From Hevea brasiliensis (Eukaryota; Streptophyta; Magnoliopsida; Malpighiales; Euphorbiaceae), in NCBI RefSeq assembly GCF_030052815.1, contig NC_079496.1, positions 82,573,652 through 82,637,651 on the forward strand: a stretch of DNA of 64,000 nt, in the 5' to 3' direction. The notes under the pieces are model-generated. The model was not told the origin of the DNA, searched no databases, and saw only the letters and a list, made by a program, of their open reading frames with translations. Below, piece by piece: positions 1 through 11,542 of the stretch (its first letter is position 1; every line of letters starts with the position of its first letter). Position numbers and translations under genes: made by a program.

Positions 1-2565
1 CAAGAAGCTTCTGACCTCAGTTGTATTCCTGGGAGGCTTCCATTCCATTACTGCTTCTATTTTCTTGGGATCCACCCTAATCCCATCAGCTGACACTATG
101 TGTCCAAGGAATGCAATCTCATTCAACCAAAAGTCACACTTGGACAACTTAGCATACAGTTTCTTTTCTCTCAGGGTTTGCAGAACAATCCTCAAATGCT
201 CATCATGTTCTTCCCTTGTCTTGGAATACACCAGAATATCATCAATAAAGACCACTATGAACCGATCTAGGTATGGATGGAAGATAAGGTTCATAAGGTC
301 CATAAATGCCACTGGTGCATTTGTTAGGCCAAAGGGCATCACCAGAAACTCATAATGCCCATACCGGGTCCTGAATGCAGTCTTTGGCACATCTACATCC
401 TTCACCCTTAACTGATGATACCCTGATCTGAGATCAATCTTAGAAAATACTCCTGCTCCCTTCAACTGATCAAACAGATCATCAATTCTAGGCAACGGAT
501 ATTTGTTCTTCACAGTCACTTTATTCAACTGCCGGTAATCGATGCATAGCCTCAAAGTCCCATCCTTTTTCTTTACAAACAGCACTGGAGCTCCCCATGG
601 TGACACACTGGGGCGTATAAACCCCTTATCAAGTAACTCTTGCAACTGAGTTTTCAACTCCCTCAATTCAGTGGGTGCCATCCTATAAGGAGCAATGGAA
701 ATGGGTGCTGTACCCGGCAGTGTCTCAATAGCAAATTCAACTTCCCTTTCTGGTGGCAAACCGGGCAATTCTTCAGGAAATACCTCTGGGAAGTCTTTTA
801 CTGTGGGTATATCACTCAGGTTTGGCTTAGCCTGCCTAGTATCCACCACATGTGCTAGGTAGGCTTCACAGCCTTTTCTCATCATTCTTCTTGCAACTGT
901 GGCTGAGATAACATTGGACAGGAAATATGTCCTTTCACCCACAACAGTGATCTCATTACCCTCAGAAGTTTTCAGAGAAATTCTCTTCAATTTGCAATCA
1001 ACTATTGCCTGATGACGTGACAACCAGTCCATTCCCAAAATCACGTCAAACTCGTGGAAGGGCAACTCAATCAGTTCTGCCAAAAATTCATACCCCTGAA
1101 TCCTTAACGGGCAACCCTTGTATACTTTGTTCACCACTACACTGTGGCCTAATGGATTAGTGACCAGAATGTCTTGGTCACTCTCCCCTACTAGTATCCC
1201 CCTTTCTACGGGTAGGTTGATGCAGATGTATGAATGAGTGGATCCTGGATCCACCAATGCATGCACAAATGTATTGTAGAGGGAGAACGTACCCCTGATG
1301 ACGTCCGGGGCATCTTGCTCCTCTTAAGCTCTCATGGCATAAGCTCTGGCAGGTGGTCTGTTATCAGGCCTCTCTGCTGGCTCAGATGCAGGCCTCTGTG
1401 ATGGTCCCACTGCGTCAAATTTGCCAGATTTCCTACCCCTTTGTGGTGCAGGAGCAGGTCTGTCTACTTGTGTTGGAGCAGCTGTAGTAGTTCTGCGTGG
1501 ACAGTTCCTCAGCTGATGCTCTGTCGACCCACACCCTAAGCAAGCACCAGTCACTCTCCAACACTCCCCCTTATGCCATTTCAGACAATGTGGACATGCA
1601 GAAGATGCTGGGGCTGGTCCCCTGAACCCCATCCCTGGAGAGCTGCCCACTGATGGTGTGGACTGACCTCTCCTAGGGGTAAACTGTGGCCTGGGCCCTT
1701 GAGACTAACCCTGACCTTGTGGTTGAACTGAACTCTGTGCAGGTGGACCCTTGAACTTCTTCCCAAATGCAGGAGATGAACTAGACTGACCTGGGCCCCT
1801 CTTCTGCTTTCTCTCTCTTCTGGTCTGCTCACTTATTCTAACCTTTTCAACCTTTATTGCAGCTTCCACTAACTTGGTGAAGTCTGTGATTCCCAAGGTA
1901 GTGATCATGATCTTTATATTGTCATTTAATCCTTCTTCAAATCTCTTACACCTTTCGGCCTCATTAGGGACTATCTCCCTTCCATAGCGACTCAATCTGA
2001 CGAATTCCTTCTCATACTCGGCCACTGACAGCTATCTCTGCCTCGGATTAATGAACTCTCTTCTTCTCTCTTCCAGGTATACACTACCCATATATTTCTT
2101 CTTAAATTCGGAGAGGAAGAAGTCCCAAGTTATAACTTCTGGCTGCACTTCACTGGATACCGTGTCCCACCATTCATATGCATCATCTTGCAACAGAGAT
2201 ACAACAACCTCTAAATTTTGCTCTGGGGTGCAGTGGAGTTGTTTTAAAACTCTACCTGTTCTGTTCAACCAATTCTCGACTGCAACAGAATCATCTTCTC
2301 TCTTGCCAAAGAAGTCCATTGCTCCAAATTTTCTTAGTCTTTCCAGGTGTGATTTCTGCTGTGGAGGTGGTGGTGGTGGTGGTGCTAGCATTACCCCAGC
2401 CATTTGTTTGAAGAATTCGGCCATTTGCTGGAACATGGCCTGTGGAGCTGGCGAGGCTCGCTTGAGTAAGTGAGCAGGTTCTCCCATACCCCCAGTCTCA
2501 GCTGCTGCAGGTGGAGCATGACTCTCCACTTCCTCCTCAACTGCCCTCTGAGATGTAGGGTCCAT
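1..2565 (-). pseudogene. gag-pol: gag-pro-RT polyprotein of element A, one frame with three nonsense codons
   Basis: Translation starts at ATG 2565 and stays in one frame to the window edge, interrupted only by TAG (2032-2034), TAG (1705-1707) and TAA (1324-1326). Gag begins with a poorly conserved N-terminus and a proline run, followed by the retrotransposon Gag domain (motifs such as AYEWWD and SEFKKKY). A CCHC zinc knuckle (CX2CX4HX4C) lies at about 1542-1501. The aspartic protease has the DPGSTHS motif near 1252-1235 and the ILGMDWL motif near 1040-1020. Reverse transcriptase follows with [12 protein letters not shown], the TNAP segment and the catalytic IDD near 252-238. A single fused gag-pol frame is normal for this clade. 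The first stop looks like CAG to TAG, in keeping with C-to-T decay. Otherwise the gene is well preserved, so A is not very old. Confidence 0.9.
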
Positions 2566-2675
2566 ATCCTATTCAAAATAAGAAAGACAAACAGATCTGC
2601 ATTAGTGTCACCTCGACTCTTACAAATGCAATGCATGGTATGGACTCAATCTAGGCCCAGAAACGCCTAAACCGT

Positions 2676-2687
2676 GCTCTGATACCA
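2676..2687 (-). other. Primer-binding site of element A (initiator tRNA-Met)
   Basis: The minus strand reads TGGTATCAGAGC, complementary to the 3' end of plant initiator tRNA-Met. It lies five bases inside the LTR boundary at 2693, where minus-strand cDNA synthesis would start. Confidence 0.93.
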
Positions 2688-2692
2688 CTAAA

Positions 2693-5600
2693 TGTGACAC
2701 CCCTTACCCGTCTACAGTATATCCGAGTAAGTTATGTCACACGGTGTACCGGAACACTCTATTTTATCTTAATTAATTTTTATCATAGTTTTGAATATAA
2801 CTTGTGAAATATAATTCATTTAAGTCATTTATTGAAATTATAATTTATTTGAGGTTCCGAAAATTTTATAGAAAATCCGGCAGAGTACCGGCTAAAAATG
2901 GAGAAAACAGTTCTTCGGAACCTGTGGAAAACACTTCCAAAATCATTTCCAAACAATCCCAACTCCATTTCATCAACAAAATCTCAATATGATTTTCAAC
3001 AACCTTTCCATTACTCAAACATTCATTTCTCATGGTACTCATATACAAACAATAAATAAATACTCAAATTTTCCATTCATAACCACAATTTTCATTATTT
3101 ACATGAACATCAAAATACATTACATAAGTTTCAATTATACAAAAGGAAATAAAAGTTAATTATAAAATACCAAAATGAAACCTAGTGTCCTACCAATGCA
3201 CTGTGGATGATGAGGTGACACGGACACTATGCAGAGCTGCAGGAGGTCTCACCCAGTCTGCGGTCTCACGGGCTCTCGATCGGTATCTCGGAACCTACGC
3301 GTGGCAAAAGCAACGCACTAAGCAATAATGCTTAGTGGTGCAATAATAAAATAAAAGGAAATAACAGAAAATAAATATGTATTGAATGTATCGATGTCTT
3401 ACTTGTTTTGTACTTGTTATATTCATTATTTCATTAAATTTATCAACTTTCATTTCTGGTTGCCCAAGTAACCTATACTGGACGACTGGACTGGATAAAC
3501 GGGTAAACTGGCACTGGGTATCTAGTACCTCGGGCCGTCACACCATCGGTCACATATGCATCTCCCGGTGTGCAACAGAACAGCTAATAAACTGTAATGA
3601 CAATAGGCACAAGGCCAAATATCAACACAATGTCAGAATGGCTAAAAGCCATGAAATCACAGAATGGCATAATGCCATGTGCAGTACTGCTAACTGAACC
3701 CTATTGGCATGCCAAACTATCCAAACCAATCTTGTTAGGTATACTAGGGCATTTGATACTTTTGAATTCTTCAATTTTTGAATTTCAAGTTTTGGTGTCA
3801 CTATTCACTTCACTAGTCAACAAAAATGTTGACTTTTGCATAGAAAATAGGTACATTGGTTTTAACACTCCCAATGTACCACATTCTGCATTCAAAACTT
3901 GTTGGAATTAATCACCAATACCATTCCTAAGCTTAAAACTAAGGGAGCAGAATTTTCAGTTTTTGTACCTTAATTTTACTGTTTCATTAGTTACTGTTGC
4001 AATGAGAATTTGAGAAAGTGGTAAACATGAAAGTTGTTCCTTATTTTGTCTAGTTGAATTTCGCTTTTTGAATCACTTCATTTGGAGTTTTGTATCTCCA
4101 GTTATGGTCCAAAAACCACAGCTGGCCGGATTGAAAAATTGTAGAACTGACCATATCTACAGTGCAGTGAACAGTGACTGCAACTACCTTGTTGGATAGG
4201 TTCTGGTCATAATTTGGGGTAGGTTTCTTCATGAAAGTTGTTTTTCTATATCTTAACTTGTTACTGTAAAAATTTCAGGTCAATTGGGCCATTCTACAAT
4301 GAGTTATGGCTAAATGAACAATTACTGTTTATTTGGTCATTCTGCAGAATCTGGTTGCAGGACATCCGGATTGGGGCCAGTTTTTTGTCCACTTTCTTTG
4401 GTCTTTTGGGCATGGTTTCTTCACCAAAATTGTGCCATTATGTGTCTAGTTTCATGTTCAATTGGCCAAACACCAATTGAACCTACACAGCCAAAGTTTT
4501 GGCTGTCCAAACAGGCTGGACTCACAGCCTCACCTGCTACTCTCACTAGGCAGCATACCCAATCAGTTTGTAATACTATACTTCACTCCAAATTATGGTC
4601 AACTTACCTCAAATGGTCACTAATTGACCATTAGAATGTTCTTTCACCATTACATAAGCAAAGTCCAAGTTTCTCTTCAAAACCCTAATTCCCATTTCAA
4701 ATTTACACAAGATACCTTAGTTAACTCACTAATTCATTATCCACATATATATATACTTTAAATATGATCCCTAGTCCACTCTAAGTCCATCAAAAACAAT
4801 CAATCTCATCCCTTCCTTAGGGCTGCCGAAATCCATGGTGTACATACATATAAATTTTATTCATTTAATTTACAAATTCTTACTTATTTTAAGTCTTTAA
4901 CATGGAATAAGAGAGATGTATGTACAAATAGGCACTAACCTTAGTAGGGCAGAATTTTCTCAAGCTTGAACTTCACTTTCTTTCTTTTTCTAGGCTGCCA
5001 AACACTCTAGCAAGGTTGGGTGACCAATTTTAGTGAATGACTTTATAGATTTTGGGTTGAGAAATCAAAGGTTTTAAGGTATAAGAGAATAAGAGCTATG
5101 GAGGAAAAGGGAGGGGATTTTCGGCTGGCTGAAGAAGAAGAAGAAGACCAGAATTTTTTTGGTCCATTTTGACTCTTTTAAGTGATTTAAGAAGGCTTGT
5201 TAAATTTTGATTGGTTGGGAGTAAGTACATGACATCATTTGATGTCATTATCCTTAATTTCCTTTATTTTTCTTTTCTTTTCTTTTCTACCAAATTTCAA
5301 TTTAATTTTTAGCAATATTTATTCATATTTTAGATCATAATAATTATTTATTTAACTGGACAAGTCGGCCAAAAATCACCTCTGAAGGCGAAATGACCAA
5401 AATGCCCTCCGTTTGGCTTAACGTGTCAAAATTGTCTGTACCGATTGAAAAATTTTTCTAAATATTTTCTTGGCATTCTAATGCCATAGGAACCTCAATG
5501 ATCCTTCTCTGGAGTCCCAAAAATTATTTTATGAATTTTTCCCCAGGTCTAGGGCTCCTAGTTGCGAGAACCGCAACTTCCCTCTGGGTTACCCATCGCT

Positions 5601-5791
5601 TGGGCACTGGCTCATTTGACTTAGTTGTATTTTATTTCTAAAATTTTTACTAAATTTTTCTTATTAATATTTGAGTTAATTATGGCCCCTCACTTTAGTT
5701 TAAATATTTTTCCGAAAGTTCTAACTGTCTGGACCGACACTGGTCACCGGAACAGTAGAATGTACGGAGTTGCTGCAGGGAGGGTGTTACA
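2693..5791 (-). repeat. 5' LTR of element A (family I)
   Basis: It begins TGTGACACCCC and ends GGGTGTTACA on the plus strand, next to the PBS, and is 3099 bp long. It aligns along its length, in opposite orientation, with solo LTR 11543-14468. Internal landmarks in element sense: a candidate 5' splice site at 4939, palindromic blocks (3704-3715, 3664-3678, 3638-3652), the hairpin plus TGCACCA block (3342-3318) and a candidate 3' splice site AG at 3296-3295. No long reading frame in it looks real. Confidence 0.92.
3318..3342 (-). promoter_or_regulatory. Conserved LTR hairpin with TGCACCA, element A
   Basis: The stem CTAAGCA/TGCTTAG (3318-3335) is followed on the plus strand by TGGTGCA, so TGCACCA precedes it in element sense. 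The hairpin edge is 23 nt before a candidate 3' splice site. The function is inferred from conservation across LTRs in this window. Confidence 0.55.
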
Positions 5792-6148
5792 ATAGCTTTG
5801 TATCTTATCAATTTTTTTGCGGAAAACTGCATGAGAATAGTTAAAATTCCATGTAAGCATTCATTGAAAATAATGATAGACTAAATATTACAAAAATTAC
5901 ATTTTCATAAGTCTCAAAATTAAATACAAATAGTTACAAACTCAAAATACTTTAGTAATGCAGTACTTTTTAATACAAACTGCTCAATATCCATAAATCC
6001 ATACATATAGGTACAAAATACATCTAAAGGAATCACAAGGGTATACCTAATGTAAATACCCACAATCAATACCAAAATGCTGCTTTTAAGTCTCTCACTC
6101 GACAGCCTTCTCCTTTCCTTTACCTACGACAGCATAAAGAAGCTATCG

Positions 6149-6172
6149 CTGAGTATATCACTCAGTGGTGCA
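6149..6172 (-). promoter_or_regulatory. Conserved LTR hairpin, element E
   Basis: CTGAGT/ACTCAG arms (6149-6165) are followed by TGGTGCA on the plus strand. This is the family II version of the hairpin in element A: different arm bases, still complementary. It lies 25 nt before a candidate 3' splice site. Confidence 0.5.
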
Positions 6173-7241
6173 CAACTAATAACTTTAAAACTTAAGGTAA
6201 AACACAATTTGTTAAAGCATAATAAATCACATTTTTCTTAAGCATGAAAACTTTACAATAGTTCTAAGTCCATAAGAGCCATTTATTGGAATAACATTTC
6301 AAATGAGAAATCACACTTCATAAATCACAATTCACAAAGCATTAGTGTTACCAACATCAACACACAATTTAAGCCATGACACAAAATTTCACAATCAGTG
6401 CCGTATTGTACACCATGACAAAGCAATCTCAACCTTACTAACCGTTATTAATGAGGGAAGGGCTATCTAGCTAATGAGTACTCATGTAGTCTTACCCCAC
6501 TAACAGTTATTAATGGAAGACATAATCAATATCAATTCTCAACCCCAAGTAGCCGTTACTACTGGGGAGTTCTGAAAGAGACTGTCATGGTAACTGTGGA
6601 TTCAAAATAGTTTCAAAAAATTTCCCACTCAACAATCACATTTATAAACCAATAAACACATTTAAATTCATCATAATATCCATATCAAGGTGGCAACACC
6701 CAAATTTCTTAAATGCAAGAGAAAAACCATATTTCAGTCAAAGTAAACTTGTTCAAAGCAAACTCATTCAATTTAACACATTCCAAGCAATTTACAAGTT
6801 TAAAAACGAAGAAAAGGTTAGTTATGCACAAACCTTCAATAATTCTCCTTCCTTGTTACCTACTTCTCCTTGTCCGTTTCAACTTTTTTTTCTACTGAAA
6901 ATACACAAATAAAATACCTCAATACCAATCTCAATTGCTGCCAAAAACTCGTTACATGCATGTCTAATGCATCCCAAGTTAGCTTTGAAAATTTTAGAAT
7001 ATTTTGGTTTTGGGATAGCTTGGTGCCCCAATCTTTGAACCCAATTTTCACCTAGTTTTGATCATAATTTGGTGAGGTGTTCTTCATGAAAATTGTTCAT
7101 TTAGGTCTTAACTTTATTTTCATTTTTGAATCGCCTAATTCAGAGCTATGTAGCTTAAGTTATGACCAAAACACGGTAACTGTTCATGTCACTATTCATC
7201 CTGCAGATTCAGTTTTAGCAGATTTATCGATCCAAATTCGT

Positions 7242-7655
7242 TCAGCAATTTGATCAAGTTAAGTCCATAATTTGGTCTAATGTTCTTCATACGAAATGTT
7301 CTACTATGTCTTAGGTTTCCATCGGTTCAAGAATCGCATAAATTGGACTTTTCTAGAGAGAGTTATGGCCATACAAAATTTACTGTTTATATGGTAAATC
7401 TGCAGATTTCCAGATTTCTGTAGATTCAGTGATTCAACTTTGCTCAGCAATTTGATTGGGTTAAGTCCATAATTTGGCCTCAAGTTCTCCATATGAAATG
7501 TTCTACTATATCTTAGGTTTCCATCAGTTTAAGAATCGCCTAAATTGGAGTTTTCTAGAGAGAGTTATGGCCATGCAAATTTTACTGTTCATATGGTCAA
7601 ATTCTGCAAGTTCCAGAATTTTGTCTCTAAGTTCAAGGCTCATTTTAGATAGCTT
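7242..7655 (-). repeat. Two tandem modules of about 200 bp inside LTR E
   Basis: The block from TCAGCAATTTGAT through the TTTCTAGAGAGAGTTATGG motif occurs twice, offset by about 202 bp (starts near 7242 and 7444), and is clearly similar by eye. Related modules with the same core occur in the LTRs of G, H, N1 and N2. Confidence 0.7.
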
Positions 7656-8477
7656 AAGGTCATTTTCGGGGCAGGGTATCTTCACAAAAATTATAGCCCT
7701 ATGTCTTAAGTTTCGTTTCCAATTGGTTTCACACCAATTGGAGTTGTGTAGCTTAAGTTATGGGCTTCCAAACACACTGAATTCAGTGTGCAAAATTCTA
7801 CCCTAAGTTCAATTTTTCATTTCTTAAATTACTTCCATTAACCAACCTCAATTCACATTTAATTTGCCCAAAATGACTATAATTTAACATTGACACATCA
7901 ATGACACTTCCTAGCACAAACCCCATAATTTTCAAAATCCAAAGTTTACAATTTTCCCTAATCCTACCCTCAATTCAAATATACCTCAAATGATCATAAT
8001 TTAACACTATACACACCAATTTCACTCTCTAGCACCAAAACCTAATTTTCCCATGAACCCTAATCTCCCATAATTAAATTTATACATATTTCATGCAATT
8101 TCTTTGCCCCAATCATGTATATTACTTCAACTAAGCTTAATCTCATCATCAATTTCATTCAAGGACATCAAACCCTAACTTTTCTCCAATTTGGCCAAAA
8201 CCCTAATTTAGGTTCCATGCGTGTTTCCTTTCATTTTCTTATGAAATTTCATCATAATCTAACTTAATTTAAGGTTTGTATAACAAAATGAGCATTAAAG
8301 AACTTACCTCTTGATGACTTCCTTCAAACTCCCCAAATCTTCAATTTTCTTCTAATCTCTTGTTTCTCTTGCTTTTAATCTCTAAATCAAATATTAATTT
8401 GATGCTCTCTACTAATTAGATGCAAAACCCACAGAGGAAAAGCAAGGAATTGAGTTTTGAGAATGGTGTCAATGGAG

Positions 8478-8530
8478 AAAGAAGGAAGAAGAAGAAAGAA
8501 AGAAAGAAAGAGAGAAGGAGAGAGAGTGGG
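8478..8530. repeat. GA/GAAA-rich simple repeat
   Basis: A run of GAAG, GAAA and GAGA units inside LTR E, about 30-80 bp upstream of its TATA-like box on the plus-strand map. Low complexity; nothing coding. Confidence 0.75.
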
Positions 8531-8563
8531 TGGTCACTAAATGGGGGAGAGAAGAGGGTTTTT

Positions 8564-8576
8564 CCCTTTATATATT
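8564..8576 (-). promoter_or_regulatory. Candidate TATA box of LTR E
   Basis: The minus strand reads TATATAAAGGG about 265 nt upstream of the candidate splice donor at 8307. The same spacing is seen in LTRs C and L3. Confidence 0.55.
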
Positions 8577-9010
8577 TATCCCCATCTTTTATTTATTTAA
8601 TTCATTTAATTGAGCTGTCCAAAGCCCATTGATACTAAAATTTTATTTGGGTCAAAATGAAATTAAAATTCTAGATTTTTATTTCTTTTATTTTCTTTTC
8701 ACTTTATACTTGAATTCTTTTCCTAAAAAAATTATTTCATAATTCAATATATTATTTTCATTTAATTTAATTTACATTTTGGTCAAAAGTCAATTCTTGA
8801 GGTGAATTGATCAAAATGCCCCTTATCGGGTCATAATCCCTCTTTTTTAATATACCCGGTGAATTCTTATATTTTTGGGTCACTTGAATTTTTATTGTGT
8901 CTATCTCAATTAATTTTCTATTTATTTTTGGTCCTCAAGGTGTCTTTGAATAGTACTAGTCACGGACCAAAAATGATACTATTCATAACTCGGAGGTTCG
9001 GGGTGTTACA

Positions 9011-9024
9011 ATTCTCCCCTCCTT
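9011..9024 (-). other. Polypurine tract of element E
   Basis: The minus strand reads AAGGAGGGGAGAAT immediately before the LTR start TGTAACACC. This is the expected position of the plus-strand primer. Confidence 0.85.
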
Positions 9025-9058
9025 AAAAATAAATTTCGTCCTCGAAATTTACCTGGTT

Positions 9059-9851
9059 TCATTCTCTGAATAGTTGTGGGTACTGCCTTCTCATGTCCTC
9101 CTCACGCTCCCATATAGCCTCCTGGCCTGAATGATGGTTCCATAGCACTTTCACTAGAGGGATTTGCTTGTTCCTCAACTGTTTTACCTCATATGCCAAG
9201 ATCTTTATGGGCTTTTCATCATATGTCAGGTCTGGATTCACTTCGATCTCCTCTACTGGCAAAATGTGAGAGGGGTCTGATCTGTACCTCCTCAACATGG
9301 AGACATGGAAGAAATTGTGAATCTTTTCCAACTCTAGAGGCAATACAAGTCTATATGCCAATAGACCCACTCTTTTCAAAACCTCATACGGCCCAATGAA
9401 GTGAGGACTTAGTTTCCTCTTTCTACCAAACCTCATAATCCTCTTCCATGGGGAAACTTTTAGGAACACCTTGTCACCCACACTGTATCAAATATCTCTT
9501 CTCTTTAGGTCAATGTAGGACTTCTGTCTATTCATTGCAACTTTGAGTCTGTCTCTAATGAGCTTAACCTTCTCTTCCGTCTGCTGCACTAATTCTTGGC
9601 CAATCAACTTCCTCTCGCCCACTTCATCCCAACACAATGGAGTTCTACACTTTTTGCCATAAAGTGCTTCGTATGGAGGCATCGTGATGCTTGACTGATA
9701 ACTGTTGTTGTAGGCAAATTTAATTAAAGGCAAGTGTGTGTCCCAACTCCCTTCAAACTCAATCACATAAGCCCGAAGCATATCCTTCAAAATCTAAATG
9801 ATCCTTTAAGATTGGCCGTCTGTCTGTGGATGGAATGCTATACTGAAGTTC
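9059..9851 (-). pseudogene. pol: Integrase C-terminal part plus chromodomain of element E
   Basis: Two frame pieces (9790-9488 and 9481-9059) are separated by a nonsense change where other copies encode the DIEYAVGE segment. The upstream piece holds the end of the integrase core ([32 protein letters not shown]). The downstream piece holds the GPY/F motif (FIGPYEVLKRVG), then a chromodomain (PIKILAYEVKQLRNKQIP, VLWNHHSGQEAIWERE) ending in QLFRE. Chromodomains guide chromovirus integration toward particular chromatin. The frame is cut at its N-terminal side by the deletion that joins integrase to the 5' LTR remnant at about 9851, so no functional integrase can be made. Confidence 0.88.
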
Positions 9852-10106
9852 AATCATTTAATTTAATTTACATTTTGGTTAAAAGTCAACTCTTGAGGTG
9901 AATTGACCAAAATGCCCCTTATCGGGTCATAATCCCTCTTTTTCAATATACATTGTGAATTCTTATATTTTTGGGTCACTTGAATTTTTATTGTGTCTAT
10001 CTCAATTAATTTTATATTTATTTTTGATCCTCAAGGTGTCTTTGAATAGTACTACTCATGGACCAAAAATGGTACTATTCATAACTCGGAGGTTCGGGGT
10101 GTTACA
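9852..10106 (-). repeat. Remnant of the 5' LTR of element E
   Basis: It matches 8757-9010 with scattered substitutions, and both end GGTTCGGGGTGTTACA. It is joined directly to integrase sequence at its left side. Confidence 0.9.
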
Positions 10107-10377
10107 GCAAAACCTTAAAGGAAGACTGTGGTTTAAGTTGAAAATCCTCCTCAAGAGATGGTAGAATTAGGGACTCATGGATAAAAGGGTTTCCTAACAA
10201 ATATGATGATGAATTCTTCATAAGTAGGACAATTTCAAAATTTTGGAACCTTAATATATGAGCACTAGCATCCTAAAATTAAACAATAGCCATAAGGTGA
10301 GAGAGATCCTATTTAATGTTTTGAAGATACTTTAGGCCTTCTAAGAACACTTAAGCAATGTCCTCCAATGAACAGAA
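10107..10377. other. Unclassified stretch between element E and LTR L3
   Basis: These 271 bp share no block with the LTRs or gag-pol here. Reading frames are short (the plus frame covering 10107-10164 begins inside LTR E). I recognise no domain. It may be original host DNA or a scrap of another repeat. Confidence 0.5.
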
Positions 10378-11542
10378 TGTAACACCCTCACCGTAAGTAG
10401 TCCATACGTTCTACTGTTTCGATGACTAATATCTGTTCGGACCGTCTGAATGCTGGGAACTACACTTAAACGATAGTGAGGAGACATAAAATGATAGAAT
10501 AAATGATAAGAAAATACAAGAAAAATTAAGAAAAAATAAAAGACATGAAATGAAATTAGGTTAAATGAGTTGAAACTGCGGTGATGGGTGACCATACCGG
10601 AAAGTCACTGCATAGGCAGTTGATGATCCCAACCCTGTGAGGAACCTTGGGAAATAATTTTTGGGACATAATTAAAGGTTTACTGAGGTACAAATGATAT
10701 TAAAAAATGTCAAAGAAAATTTGGTTAATCGGTACAGATGAAAATGAAAATTTAAGGAATCATTGGATCAGGGATTTAATCGGTATTACTGAAGAAGTTC
10801 GACTATAACCCGAAGAGGGGCATTTTGGTCATTTGGCACCTAGAGTTGACTTTTGACCTTAATGTCCATTAAAATAAGTGATATTATAATTTTGAAAATC
10901 CCATGAAAATATGAAACTATATGTGTAATGTAATTAAGGAAAAATGAGGGGTATTATTTGAAATATTAAAACTTTGATTATAATAATAATTAAACGATTG
11001 ATAGTGAGGTATAAAAGGGGCATAAGATGACAAGGATTATTCCACTAACTCATCTTCTTCATTTCATTCTCAAATGGCCGAATTCCTTCTCCCATTTTCC
11101 TCCATGGATGTTCATCATCCAAGCTTTGAATCCCTCCCATTCTCACCCTAATTTTCACAAATTCATTCATTAAAGTTAGTCCTCACACCTTGGGAAGTAT
11201 ATAGGCAGCAAAAGGAATGAGAAATTTTGAGGTTTTACAAGCTTGAGAGATTCTCAATTAAAGGTTAGTGCATAATTTCTCTTCCCTCCTTAGTTAAACA
11301 TTGAATTGAGGTTGAATTGAGCTGATATGCTAAAAAAATTGAAGAAACTGGTGACGAATGGTGAGCCCTAGAATTTCAGCAGCCATGGGAACTATGAGAG
11401 TTTGATTAATTTTTACATGTAAATGATGATTAGTGAGGTTGATTAAGTAGTTACATGTACTAGAATTTAATTGCATGAGTATGTTTAAGGTTGACAATGT
11501 GAATTAGGGTTTGAACAAATGATTGAAGTCTTTATGTAATTG
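10378..11542 (+). repeat. LTR L3 (family I relative), first part
   Basis: It begins TGTAACACCCTCACC and carries the U3 landmarks of element C's LTR: the TGACTTTTGACC block, a TATA box TATAAAAGG at 11010-11018, and candidate donor AAG|GTTAGT at 11264. Solo LTR S1 interrupts it at 11543; the rest follows at 14469-14922. The 5 bp before it are CAGAA. Confidence 0.85.
11010..11018 (+). promoter_or_regulatory. Candidate TATA box of LTR L3
   Basis: TATAAAAGG in a GC-poor context, 254 nt before the candidate splice donor at 11264. The spacing matches the LTRs of elements C and E. Confidence 0.6.

Larger units (their letters stand above)
1..5791 (-). mobile_element. Element A: Ty3/Gypsy Tekay-type retrotransposon, 5' half
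   Basis: On the minus strand this reads 5' LTR (5791-2693), tRNA-Met primer-binding site, then gag, protease and reverse transcriptase running off the left window edge. RNase H, integrase and the 3' LTR must lie to the left. Its right edge abuts the interior of another LTR (element E) at 5792, so A inserted into E. The 5 bp beyond the LTR are ATAGC; the matching target duplication would be outside the window. Domain order and PBS are seen directly; the Tekay/Del assignment rests on family knowledge (long LTR, initiator tRNA-Met primer, chromovirus-like Gag-Pol). Confidence 0.93.
5792..9010 (-). repeat. 3' LTR of element E (family II), left part missing
   Basis: It ends GGGGTGTTACA directly before the polypurine tract. 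The terminal 254 bp recur at 9852-10106. In element sense it has a TATA box (TATATAAAGG, about 8576-8564), a candidate donor AAG|GTAAGT at 8307, two tandem modules of about 200 bp (7242-7655), the hairpin block (6172-6149) and a candidate acceptor GTCGTAG at 6125-6124. A GA-rich stretch occurs at 8478-8530. It contains no gene. Confidence 0.87.
5792..10106 (-). mobile_element. Element E: deletion derivative of a Tekay-type retrotransposon
   Basis: Plus-strand order: most of a 3' LTR (5792-9010, its left part displaced by element A), a polypurine tract, the C-terminal part of integrase with chromodomain (9059-9851), then the last 255 bp of the 5' LTR (9852-10106). gag, protease, RT, RNase H, the N-terminal half of integrase, the PBS and most of the 5' LTR have been removed by one deletion. 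The outer flank after 10106 is GCAAA; the other target-site copy is off-window. Confidence 0.87.

Noticed and set aside
65..355. 96-codon plus-strand frame
   Set aside because: Antisense to the RT domain of element A; no domain of its own.
5780..5796. Target-site duplication of element A
   Set aside because: Only the right flank (ATAGC) is visible; the other copy would be off the left edge, so no duplication can be claimed.
10107..10164. Possible exon (tail of a 69-codon frame from 9955)
   Set aside because: Most of that frame lies in LTR E; the remaining 19 codons show no domain or splice context.
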